This document shows positions 25,582 to 32,852 of a DNA stretch of 48,057 bases, in pieces. Below the pieces are notes generated by a model. The model was not told the origin of the DNA, made no database searches, and was given only the letters and a program-made list of their open reading frames with translations. Source of the stretch: Verrucomicrobiota bacterium (GTDB lineage Bacteria > Verrucomicrobiota > Verrucomicrobiia > Limisphaerales > J093); contig VHCO01000029.1 of the NCBI GenBank assembly GCA_016871715.1, positions 1 through 48,057 of the forward strand, read 5' to 3'. Numbering within the stretch: position 1 is the stretch's first letter; every line of letters begins with the position of its first letter. The position numbers and the translations under genes are program-made.

Positions 25582-26355
25582 TTATCCTTTCGTTCGCAGG
25601 TTGGTTTCCAGTGTCTGGTCACGCAGCGCATTCTCGTTTAGCAAGGAATCGACCCTCGCCTCAACCGTTTTCGCCAACTCGAGGCTCTGGTCGAGTTCGG
25701 TGCGCATGCGGGTCAACTCCTTGGCCGAGCCGGGTTGCGTGCCGAGGGTTTGCAGGCCCACCAGCGTATCGCTGAGGTGTTGGACCGAGGCTTGGACCTC
25801 GGCGATGATGCGCTCGCGTTGGTCCAGGATGGGCTGGCGGGCCGCCGGCGTGTGAAGCTGCTGGGCGGTCTGCCAGAGTTGCCCGGTCTGATCTAGCGAC
25901 CGCACGCAGTGTTCGAAGAGTTGGTGGGCGCGGGCGCGCAACTCGACCACGGTAGCCAAGTGCACCGGGCTGGCGCCGGCCTCTGCGGTCTCGAAGGCGA
26001 GCAACAGCGCCCTCAGGTCGCGCAAGGCAGCTTCGGGCCGCGGGTCCTCGTCGGCCGTGCTGAGGTGTCGATCGAGCGAGTCGAGTTTTGCCTGCTGCGA
26101 TTCTTGTTGGCGGCCGGCGAGTTCCGCGGTCACCTGCCGGGCGGTTCGTTCGCCCCGCATCACCAGTTGCGTGACAAACGCGCCCGCGGCACCCAGCAGC
26201 CCGGCTAAGCCGGCAAACCAACCCAGGCCGGCCTTGAGCCCGAGGGCCCAGACCGCGGTCAGGGCGGTCATGCCGAGCAAGAACGGCCCCATCACCCAGG
26301 GGCTGCCCAGGGTGCGCACCAGGACCTGCTTGCGAATCTGGTTGGCGTCCAGCAT
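25582..26355 (-). CDS. Membrane-anchored coiled-coil protein coupled to the PspA-like gene
   Basis: The 257-residue protein has two adjacent hydrophobic segments near the N-terminus (about 20-40 VMGPFLLGMTALTAVWALGL and 43-63 GLGWFAGLAGLLGAAGAFVTQ). A mostly helical cytoplasmic or periplasmic part follows, rich in Gln/Leu/Glu, with coiled-coil character (LAGRQQESQQAKLDSLDRHL, SVQHLSDTLVGLQTL, LDQSLELAKTVEARVDSLLNE). ATG 26355 is chosen because the frame upstream to 26514 encodes a Pro/Arg-rich stretch unlike a protein N-terminus. The 2-bp gap to the PspA-like gene suggests they work together, perhaps as a membrane recruiter for PspA in place of PspB/C (inference). The family was not recognised. 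Confidence 0.75.
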   Translation of the reverse strand: MLDANQIRKQVLVRTLGSPWVMGPFLLGMTALTAVWALGLKAGLGWFAGLAGLLGAAGAFVTQLVMRGERTARQVTAELAGRQQESQQAKLDSLDRHLSTADEDPRPEAALRDLRALLLAFETAEAGASPVHLATVVELRARAHQLFEHCVRSLDQTGQLWQTAQQLHTPAARQPILDQRERIIAEVQASVQHLSDTLVGLQTLGTQPGSAKELTRMRTELDQSLELAKTVEARVDSLLNENALRDQTLETNLRTKG

Positions 26356-26660
26356 AGCGCGGCGCCGCAACGGCGGTTCACAATATGCGCGGTTCGCGGG
26401 CGGTTTCACAGGTTTTTCCGCGCCTCGACCCGGCACCGGCCGCCCCCATCCTGGCCGTCCCCTAGGCGCGCGGGGGCACCAGAGGGTTGGGGGGGTGGTG
26501 AGCGAGTTAGTCATGAGTCACCCAGACGAATGCCATGGGGGCGGTCGGGCGCGCCGAGGACGGCCCAGCGCACCTGCAAGCTGACGCGCGTGCGAAGGTC
26601 GCGTCCGTAGCGGTCGGGGCATGGGTCCCATTCAGGAGTGCAGCCACGCCGTTCATCGCG
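26356..26660. other. 305-bp gap inside the ABC/PspA operon
   Basis: It is GC-rich with no convincing gene, terminator or promoter. It separates the second SBP/OmpA gene from the coiled-coil membrane gene, so the operon may be read as two transcription units, but nothing in the sequence proves a break. Confidence 0.4.
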
Positions 26661-28241
26661 TCAGTAGGGAACCTGCCCGACGAAGAACGATACCGCTTGG
26701 CCTTCGCCTGCCGCGGCCGGGGCCGGGGCGGCTTCGGCGCGGAGTCGTTCCGGGCGCAGCCCCTGGGTCCGCAAGTATTGCGCTGCCGCCTCCGCCCGCG
26801 CCTGGGCGAGGACGCGGTTGGCTTCCGGGTCGCCCTCGGGGCGGGCGTGACCGATCACGCGGAGATAAAAGCGCGGGAAAGACTGGAGGCGGCGGGCGAG
26901 GGTCTGGAGGTCACGCTCGCTTTGCACGCTGATATGGGCGGAGCCCCGCGTGAAGACGATCGGCTGGACCCGCAGTTCGCCCACGGGTTGGAGTTTGGCC
27001 CACTGCTCCGTAGTCAACGGCTTCGCCTCCGCCTCGACGCGCACTTGCTCGGCAGGGGTCAAGCCTTGGCTCAGGCCGGGGATCAGGTTGAGGCCCTGGC
27101 CGGGGTGAAAGTTGGCGGTGTGCAGCTCCTGGAGGATCTGCCGATAGAACAGGGTGTGGTGCTGGCCGGCCAGCGGGTCGGCCGGCAACGCGCGCGTCTT
27201 GAGCAACACCTCGACGATGTTGCCGATGATGTCCTCGAGGTGCGGCAAACCGCTGCCAGCGGGGGTGGGCGTCAACCCGAAGTGCGCGTAATTCTCGAGC
27301 GTGTTCTTCCAGCGGATCCCCTGCACCACCTGCCGCGCTTGGGCTTCGTCCAAGGCTTCCGCACCCGTTAACCGTGCATCCTCACGGACCAGCTTGCTCC
27401 AGCCTTCGGGCTGTTGGCCGTAGGTGTAAGCCGCCCGGGCGTAGGCCTCGACCACTGCCCGCACGCGGTCGGGGTAATCCCGCAGGAACGCCCGTTGCGC
27501 CACCAGAACATCCACGATGTACCCGCTGAGCTTCGAGCTGTCCAAGAGCACATGCACCTCGGGCGACTCGAGCGCCTTAGACACGTAAGGTTCCCAGAGC
27601 ACAAAAGCCCGCTTCTCGCCCGGCTTGGCCGCGCGGAGCTGCTGGAACACGGCGCGGGCGCCTTCGGCCTCGATCGCCCACGGCTCCGGCAGGCTGGGCA
27701 GGTTGAAGTGGGCGATCACCACCCGGGCGAGGAACTCCGAGGGGGAGTTGGGCGTGAGCACGATGCGCGCGTCTCGGTGGTTGAGCTCCTGGACCGTGCC
27801 GACCGCCGCCCGGAGTGCCACCATGGCGTCTCCGCCCTTCGTCTCGTCGATGACAAACACGATGGTGGCAGGGAACTCTCCAAGCTTCGCTCCGGCCATG
27901 ATGAGCGAATCGATGGTAAACACTGCCATCTGCGTCTTGCCCCGCTGGAGGTCGCGCAGGCGAGCCGCGAAATCGGCCTGGTCATCCGCTACCGTGAGGC
28001 GGAGCTGCCGAGCCTTGAGTTCCTGTTTCATCAGGTCGGACCGCAGCACCGCATAGCCCGAGAAGGAATCCGCGGCGACCACGATCTCGCCTTGGTATTG
28101 ACTGGCGGAGCCGGTGTCGCCTTTGAGTCGCTCGCGCAAGTAGGGATGGACCAGGTACCGGTATGCCACCCCGAGCACCGCCAGAATCAGACACCACACT
28201 ACGGCGGCGACCAGACAGCCTTTGGCGCGTCGCTCACTCAT
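26661..28241 (-). CDS. Substrate-binding domain/OmpA-like fusion protein 2
   Basis: This is a 526-residue envelope protein. A single N-terminal membrane helix (about 8-28, GCLVAAVVWCLILAVLGVAYRYL) anchors it in the inner membrane. Residues about 45-290 are an NMT1-like ligand-binding domain ('GEIVVAADSFSGYAVLRSDLMKQEL', 'AARLRDLQRGKTQMAVFTIDSLI', 'RAFVLWEPYVSKALE'). Residues about 415-520 are an OmpA/MotB-type peptidoglycan-binding domain ('IVFTRGSAHISVQSERDLQTLARRL', 'YLRVIGHARPEGDPEANRVLAQARAEAAAQYL'). Its ATG overlaps the VWA gene stop (ATGA). The layout suggests a binding protein held between membrane and cell wall. The start at 28241 is taken because the upstream part of the frame lies in the VWA gene. 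Confidence 0.87.
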   Translation of the reverse strand: MSERRAKGCLVAAVVWCLILAVLGVAYRYLVHPYLRERLKGDTGSASQYQGEIVVAADSFSGYAVLRSDLMKQELKARQLRLTVADDQADFAARLRDLQRGKTQMAVFTIDSLIMAGAKLGEFPATIVFVIDETKGGDAMVALRAAVGTVQELNHRDARIVLTPNSPSEFLARVVIAHFNLPSLPEPWAIEAEGARAVFQQLRAAKPGEKRAFVLWEPYVSKALESPEVHVLLDSSKLSGYIVDVLVAQRAFLRDYPDRVRAVVEAYARAAYTYGQQPEGWSKLVREDARLTGAEALDEAQARQVVQGIRWKNTLENYAHFGLTPTPAGSGLPHLEDIIGNIVEVLLKTRALPADPLAGQHHTLFYRQILQELHTANFHPGQGLNLIPGLSQGLTPAEQVRVEAEAKPLTTEQWAKLQPVGELRVQPIVFTRGSAHISVQSERDLQTLARRLQSFPRFYLRVIGHARPEGDPEANRVLAQARAEAAAQYLRTQGLRPERLRAEAAPAPAAAGEGQAVSFFVGQVPY

Positions 28242-29197
28242 CGGCGCGAGCCGCGGCCTAAGCGCCGCAGCAGAAACACGGCCGCAAACAGAATCACGAT
28301 CGTCCAAAACGCGAACGACCTGCCCCCGCGAGTTGGGCCCGCCGGGGCGGGGGGACTGGTCGAGGGCGCCTGAGGCGATGCTGCCGAGGTGGCCTGGGTG
28401 GGTTCGCCCGCCGGTGCGGCCGGCGCGGCGGCGCGGGGCCGTTCGCCGATGGGGTGGTTACCGGAGGTGGCCAGGGCGGTGATCGCGGCGCTGGCAACTT
28501 CGACCGGGATGGGCGCAATCAGGTCGAAGCCCTCGCCCATCGCCTGATCGTTCTTCGGCCGCGAGACCTCCGCCAAGACCTCGGCCACCGCTCGCTGGAG
28601 GGCCTCGGGATCGTTCGCGCGGCGGTACGAATGGACGCGGGTCGCCAAGGTATGGTCGGTGCGCATGCCGACCCCGATGACATCCAGGGTGATGCCGCGG
28701 GACATAACGTCCGGCGCGTAACGGTCGACCAGGTTCTGGTCTTGGGCCTCGCCATCGGTCACGACCAACAAGCGGTAGGTGCCGTAGCCGAATTGTTTCG
28801 CCCGTTCGTCCAGGAGTCGATCGGCGCCCAGCTTGAGGTATTTGCCCAGGGGCGTGCTGCCTTGCGGCTCGGGCAGGTCAATCGCCTTGAGCAGCTCTTC
28901 CGGTTGCTGCGGCCCGAGGGGATAGACCCATTCGTCGCGCAGGTTGCGCGCGCTGAACACGAGCAAGCCGACACGGGTGCTGGCGGGCACCTGTTGCAGC
29001 ACCGTCTTGAGCGCGGTCTTCGCCGCGGCCATCTTCTGCACGTTCGATCCGGGTAACGGATCTTTCATCGAGCCGGAGGCGTCCAGGACAATCACCACGT
29101 TGTCGTAGTAGTTCTGCGCACAGGCCGAAGCGCCGACCCACAGGCCCAGACAGGCGAGGCCAGCGCAGGCGGTAGCAAGGGGTGTCTTCATGGCCAT
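28238..29197 (-). CDS. Membrane-anchored von Willebrand factor A domain protein
   Basis: The 319-residue protein has a signal peptide (to about residue 27). The VWA domain carries the metal-binding MIDAS motif DASGS (39-43), the supporting Thr in PQGSTPLG and the Asp in VVTDGE. A Pro/Ala-rich linker leads to a C-terminal membrane helix (about 293-312, FAFWTIVILFAAVFLL) with basic residues after it. The VWA domain therefore faces the periplasm. VWA domains bind protein partners through a metal ion, and the likely partners are the two SBP/OmpA proteins encoded on either side. It starts 14 bp after the stop of the first SBP/OmpA gene and overlaps the second by ATGA. Confidence 0.9.
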   Translation of the reverse strand: MAMKTPLATACAGLACLGLWVGASACAQNYYDNVVIVLDASGSMKDPLPGSNVQKMAAAKTALKTVLQQVPASTRVGLLVFSARNLRDEWVYPLGPQQPEELLKAIDLPEPQGSTPLGKYLKLGADRLLDERAKQFGYGTYRLLVVTDGEAQDQNLVDRYAPDVMSRGITLDVIGVGMRTDHTLATRVHSYRRANDPEALQRAVAEVLAEVSRPKNDQAMGEGFDLIAPIPVEVASAAITALATSGNHPIGERPRAAAPAAPAGEPTQATSAASPQAPSTSPPAPAGPTRGGRSFAFWTIVILFAAVFLLRRLGRGSRR

Positions 29198-29211
29198 CGG
29201 GGGTTGCGGAG

Positions 29212-31068
29212 TTAGAAATCGAAGTCGGCCGGCTTGGCGGCCTCGGCTGCCACCCGGACGACCCGGAACTCGACGCGCATGTTCTTCTTGGCTTCATCCA
29301 GGTTAGTCGGTTTAGCCACGAACGGTTCGCGGATTCCCACGCCCACGGGTTGGATCTGGGATTTGTCCATCGAGGTCCCTTTGGTCTTGGCATAAGCAAC
29401 GATCGAGTCCAGGACCATCTCCGCCCGACTGCGCGAGAGGTTCAACGCCGCCTGCAGCGTCTCGCGCGGATTGCTTTCGGGCGCGCCGTCGAACGCCCCG
29501 GTCTCGATCAGTTTCACCAGTTCGACCGTTGCGCTCAGGTCCAAGGGCCGGCCGTTGAGCGAGTAGGAATAGTTGCCGGAGGCGCCGACCCGCTTGAGCA
29601 CGCCTTTGGCCATCCCCGCGCGCACCAGGTCGAGGAGGGTCTTGGTGGGATCGGCGTGACCGCGGATGGCAATGACGGCGTTGCCGAATCGGGCGGCCGT
29701 TTCGACCACCCGCTGAAACTCGGCGCCGTACTGGATCGCGCTGAACTCGGTTTGGTTCGGCTCGAAGTTGATCGTGAAGGAGACGATGGTGCGGTCGTCC
29801 AGGGCGCCTCCGGCGCTGAGCATCTCGATCTCGCTCTGCACCGCCTCGGCCCGGAACCGTTCTTGCCGCTGGACCTGGGTTCGCGTCAAGTAGCTCAGGA
29901 ACAGGGGCGATTGGTAGTCGAGTCCCGAAGGGAACAGGCCCATCCGTTCCTTGGCGTAGCCACGATTCACCGCCACCTCGAGCGCGGACTTCTGGAACGC
30001 CTCGAACCCGGTGAGGTTCCCCTCCTCGGTGAAGAAGGCAACGTTGCCAGGGTAGCCGGCGAAGGTGCAATCGGACAACAGGCCATGCGCATCGTCGAGG
30101 ACCGGAATGGTCTGCTTGCCGTAGATGTCCTGGGTGAGCTGCAGCAGGGCCTGGTAGGGCTCCGAGCCCCGGGCCTCGTACTGCTTCTTGAGCTCGATGA
30201 CTTCCTCACACGCCTTGAGGTAACCCGCCACGAACTTGGTCACCAGCTCCTTGTTCGCGTCATAGAAATCCTTCCGGCACACGTACACGTCGGCAATCGA
30301 GCGCGACAACTGAGCCGTCGAAACGAGCACCTTGGCCCCTTTGACCGTCCCCTCGGCGCCACTGCCGACGCTGGTCAGTCCGCCGCACAAGCCCACCATG
30401 TCCGGGGTGATGGCGAAGCACGCGTCGAGGTCGGCCCGCTTGCGGAAGAGTTCGGCCGGTGAGTCCGCGGAAGCGGTCAGGTCTTTGGCCCACACGATCT
30501 TGATGTCGTCCCAGGTCAACTGCGCGCTCTTGAGGACGTCATCGAGCATGCCCACATGGGGTCCGGCCTGTTGCAGCACCACCGTCTTGCCTTTGAGGTC
30601 GTCGAGCCGCTTGATCTGCTCCCGCGCCACCAGATGGTCGCCCGCCGACCAAGTCAATTGCAGGATCGCCACCCCTTTGGTGCGGGGATCGGCGCCGATG
30701 ACTTCGCTGGCGAGGCCGATCATGTGGAAGGTGCCGCGCAGGAAGGGGGTCTTGCCCGCGCGATAATCCCGCACCTGCTGCAAGAAGTCGTCCCCGGGCA
30801 CCAACCGCAGGTTCAACCCCTGTTTTTGGTAGAGCGAGCCGGCCTGGGTGGTGAGCCCGCCGTTCGCATAGAACGTCGCCATGTCGCCTCCCCACGTGAT
30901 GAAGGGAACCGTCAAAGGCGCCGTGGCGGTTACGGCCCCGACATTCCCTGGCCCCACCAGGTCGGCGAACCGCTGGGGCTGGGCTGCCAGGCTAAGGGCG
31001 AGCCCGCCGCACACGAAGGACCAGGCCCCAAGGGCCCAAAGGGGAGCAAGTTCACGTGAGAATCTCAT
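29212..31068 (-). CDS. Substrate-binding domain/OmpA-like fusion protein 1
   Basis: The 618-residue exported protein starts at ATG 31068, where AAAGG lies at Shine-Dalgarno distance (an ATG at 31083 is also in frame). A signal peptide (ELAPLWALGAWSFVCGGLALSLAA) is followed by an NMT1/SsuA-like binding domain (about 40-400: 'PFITWGGDMATFYANGG', 'DDLKGKTVVLQQAGPHVGMLDDVLKSAQLTWDDI', 'ADLDACFAITPDMVGL'). An OmpA-like domain follows (about 430-610: 'INFEPNQTEFSAIQYGAEFQRVVETAARF', 'IAIRGHADPTKT', 'LSRSRAEMVLDSIV', 'KKNMRVEFRVV'). It is predicted to bind a ligand in the periplasm and peptidoglycan at the same time. It is the first gene of the nine-gene operon. It differs clearly from the second fusion, so the pair is old or of separate origin. 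Confidence 0.9.
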   Translation of the reverse strand: MRFSRELAPLWALGAWSFVCGGLALSLAAQPQRFADLVGPGNVGAVTATAPLTVPFITWGGDMATFYANGGLTTQAGSLYQKQGLNLRLVPGDDFLQQVRDYRAGKTPFLRGTFHMIGLASEVIGADPRTKGVAILQLTWSAGDHLVAREQIKRLDDLKGKTVVLQQAGPHVGMLDDVLKSAQLTWDDIKIVWAKDLTASADSPAELFRKRADLDACFAITPDMVGLCGGLTSVGSGAEGTVKGAKVLVSTAQLSRSIADVYVCRKDFYDANKELVTKFVAGYLKACEEVIELKKQYEARGSEPYQALLQLTQDIYGKQTIPVLDDAHGLLSDCTFAGYPGNVAFFTEEGNLTGFEAFQKSALEVAVNRGYAKERMGLFPSGLDYQSPLFLSYLTRTQVQRQERFRAEAVQSEIEMLSAGGALDDRTIVSFTINFEPNQTEFSAIQYGAEFQRVVETAARFGNAVIAIRGHADPTKTLLDLVRAGMAKGVLKRVGASGNYSYSLNGRPLDLSATVELVKLIETGAFDGAPESNPRETLQAALNLSRSRAEMVLDSIVAYAKTKGTSMDKSQIQPVGVGIREPFVAKPTNLDEAKKNMRVEFRVVRVAAEAAKPADFDF

Positions 31069-31265
31069 GGGGTTGCCTTTCATTCAGTCTGGGATGTTCA
31101 GGTTTCTGCGCGCATTCAATCGCCCGCGTCGCCCACCGCTGCGGGACCGGAGCGGGACCTGGGCCACCGCACGACCCTCACCCGGGCGCCCGGTTCGGTG
31201 GAGCCGGTGACGATCTCTGTCTAAGGCGCAGGCGACGCCGCGGCCAGTACAGACCCGGAGGCAGT

Positions 31266-31294
31266 TTATAACCCAAAGCGGCCCAGGCTGCAAA
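31266..31294 (-). promoter_or_regulatory. Candidate promoter of the nine-gene ABC/PspA operon
   Basis: On the minus strand TTGCAG (31289-31294) and TATAAA (31266-31271) are 17 bp apart. They lie in the 270-bp gap upstream of the first SBP/OmpA gene, giving a leader of about 190 nt. The -10 fits well and the -35 poorly. No sigma-54 (GG-N10-GC) site of the kind that drives pspA in enterobacteria was found. Confidence 0.35.
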
Positions 31295-31338
31295 ACAAAA
31301 GCCGGAGCCGGGCAACCAGGAGGTCGGTGGGCGCCGGG

Positions 31339-32628
31339 CTATTCGTGCCGGAGGGCCTCGATGGGATCGAGTTTGGCGGCGGCGCTGGCGGGGTAGAGGC
31401 CGAAAACGATGCCGACGGCGCCCGAGATACCGAAGGCGAGCAGGACCGACCACAGCGTGATGATCGTCCTCATGTCGGCGAAATGAGAGACCAGCACGGG
31501 GGTGATCACGCCCACCACGACTCCGATCAGCCCGCCGCCCACGGAGAGCACCACCGTCTCGACGAGGAATTGGGTGGTGATGTCCCGTCGTTTGGCGCCG
31601 AGGGCGCGCCGGATGCCGATCTCGCGGGTGCGCTCGGTGACCGTGGCGAGCATGATGTTCATGATGCCGATGCCACCCACCAGGAGCGAGATGGCGGCGA
31701 TGGACCCCAGCACGATGTTGAAAATGCGCTTGGTCGCCTCCGCCTGCCGCAGCAGTTGCAGCGGCACGATGGCCTCGTAGTCTTTCTCGTCGTGGAACCG
31801 GTTCAGGACGGTCTTGATCTGCGGATCGGCCGTTTCCACCGACGCCAGGTCGCGCATCTGCACGGTGATTTGGTGCAGTTGCACCTCTTCGGCCTCGAAA
31901 CTGCCCGCCGAGCGGCGGATGAGCACATCGCCAAAACGCCGGCGCGAGGTCTCGAGCGGGATGTACACGTTGTTGTCGAGCGGTTCACCTTCCATCTTGC
32001 CGGCTTGGGTCCGCTGCTCGGGCATGTTCTTCTCCCGGATGATCCCGACGACCTGGTAGTAGAACTCGTCGATCTTGACGGTGTTGTCCATCGGATCCTG
32101 GTGGCCGAAGAGGCGCTGGGCCAGGCCGGCTGTGACCACGCAGACGTTGTTCTGGTGGACCTCGTCCAGTTGGCTCAGGAACCGGCCGCGCAGAGTGTCC
32201 ACCCCCACGACCTCGGGGTAGAACGGAAGGGTGCCGATGACTTGGCAGGGGACTTCGTTGCGGCTGTACCGCACGTTCTGGCGAATGATGCGCATCGGCA
32301 ACACCCGCGCCACTCCGGGAATGGTCGACTGCAGCCGGGCGCCGTCGTCATAGGTCAGCCCGTACTTGAGCGCGCGGCCGCGCGAGCTCATGCTGGTCTG
32401 CTGCGTCAAACTCGCCGGCTTCAGGCTACGCAGGATGATGTTGTTGCTGCCCAGTTTCTTGATCGCCTCCTGGGCCTCGAACGACGCGCCCTCGCCGATG
32501 GCCAGCATGGCAATCACCGAGCAAACGCCGAAGATGATCCCCAGCATGGTCAGCGCTGACCGCAGCTTGTGCAGCATCAGGCTCTTGATGCCCAGGCGGA
32601 CCGTGCTAAGGAACTGGAAGCTCAACAT
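31339..32628 (-). CDS. MacB-type ABC transporter permease (FtsX fold)
   Basis: The 429-residue protein has an N-terminal membrane helix ([23 protein letters not shown]), a large periplasmic MacB_PCD domain (about 50-290), and three C-terminal helices of the FtsX domain ('[46 protein letters not shown]', then two more). It ends in the family signature '[19 protein letters not shown]'. Such permeases do not move substrate through the membrane but drive export from the periplasm via an adaptor and TolC. The adaptor and TolC-like genes precede it on the same strand. The ATPase, normally fused or adjacent, is missing here. Confidence 0.93.
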   Translation of the reverse strand: MLSFQFLSTVRLGIKSLMLHKLRSALTMLGIIFGVCSVIAMLAIGEGASFEAQEAIKKLGSNNIILRSLKPASLTQQTSMSSRGRALKYGLTYDDGARLQSTIPGVARVLPMRIIRQNVRYSRNEVPCQVIGTLPFYPEVVGVDTLRGRFLSQLDEVHQNNVCVVTAGLAQRLFGHQDPMDNTVKIDEFYYQVVGIIREKNMPEQRTQAGKMEGEPLDNNVYIPLETSRRRFGDVLIRRSAGSFEAEEVQLHQITVQMRDLASVETADPQIKTVLNRFHDEKDYEAIVPLQLLRQAEATKRIFNIVLGSIAAISLLVGGIGIMNIMLATVTERTREIGIRRALGAKRRDITTQFLVETVVLSVGGGLIGVVVGVITPVLVSHFADMRTIITLWSVLLAFGISGAVGIVFGLYPASAAAKLDPIEALRHE

Positions 32629-32687
32629 GGCGAATCAGTCCGTGCCACCCCGATCACTACGAGCCGCGACCCCCAAAACACCAGGCC

Positions 32688-32728
32688 GGCAGGTCAAGTT
32701 GGGAGCGCGCGCATCTTGCCCGCGTGGC
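32688..32728 (+). repeat. REP-like repeat, copy B
   Basis: It shares GGCAGGTCAAGTT and a GCGCATCTTGCCCGC hairpin core with the copy at 20941-20980. It is followed by further GC-rich dyads (GTGGCCTCGGGCCACAC). It sits in the 224-bp gap between the adaptor and MacB permease genes. Confidence 0.5.
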
Positions 32729-32852
32729 CTCGGGCCACACGCCCAACCCCCGGTCTGCGGCCCTGCTTCACGAGGCACTCCAGCTCGGCGGCCGGACGCG
32801 CAATCCTCGGCGCGGCGAGCGCGCGACTGGGGTGGCGGCCGGTCCCGGGTCG

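Noticed and set aside
26356-26514. 53-residue N-terminal extension of the coiled-coil membrane protein
   Set aside because: The added sequence is Pro/Arg/Gly-rich and would bury the membrane segments behind a disordered leader. The ATG at 26355 is simpler.
31069-31338. Sigma-54 promoter for the PspA operon, as in enterobacterial psp
   Set aside because: No GG-N10-GC pair with the flanking consensus was found, and there is no PspF-like activator in the window.
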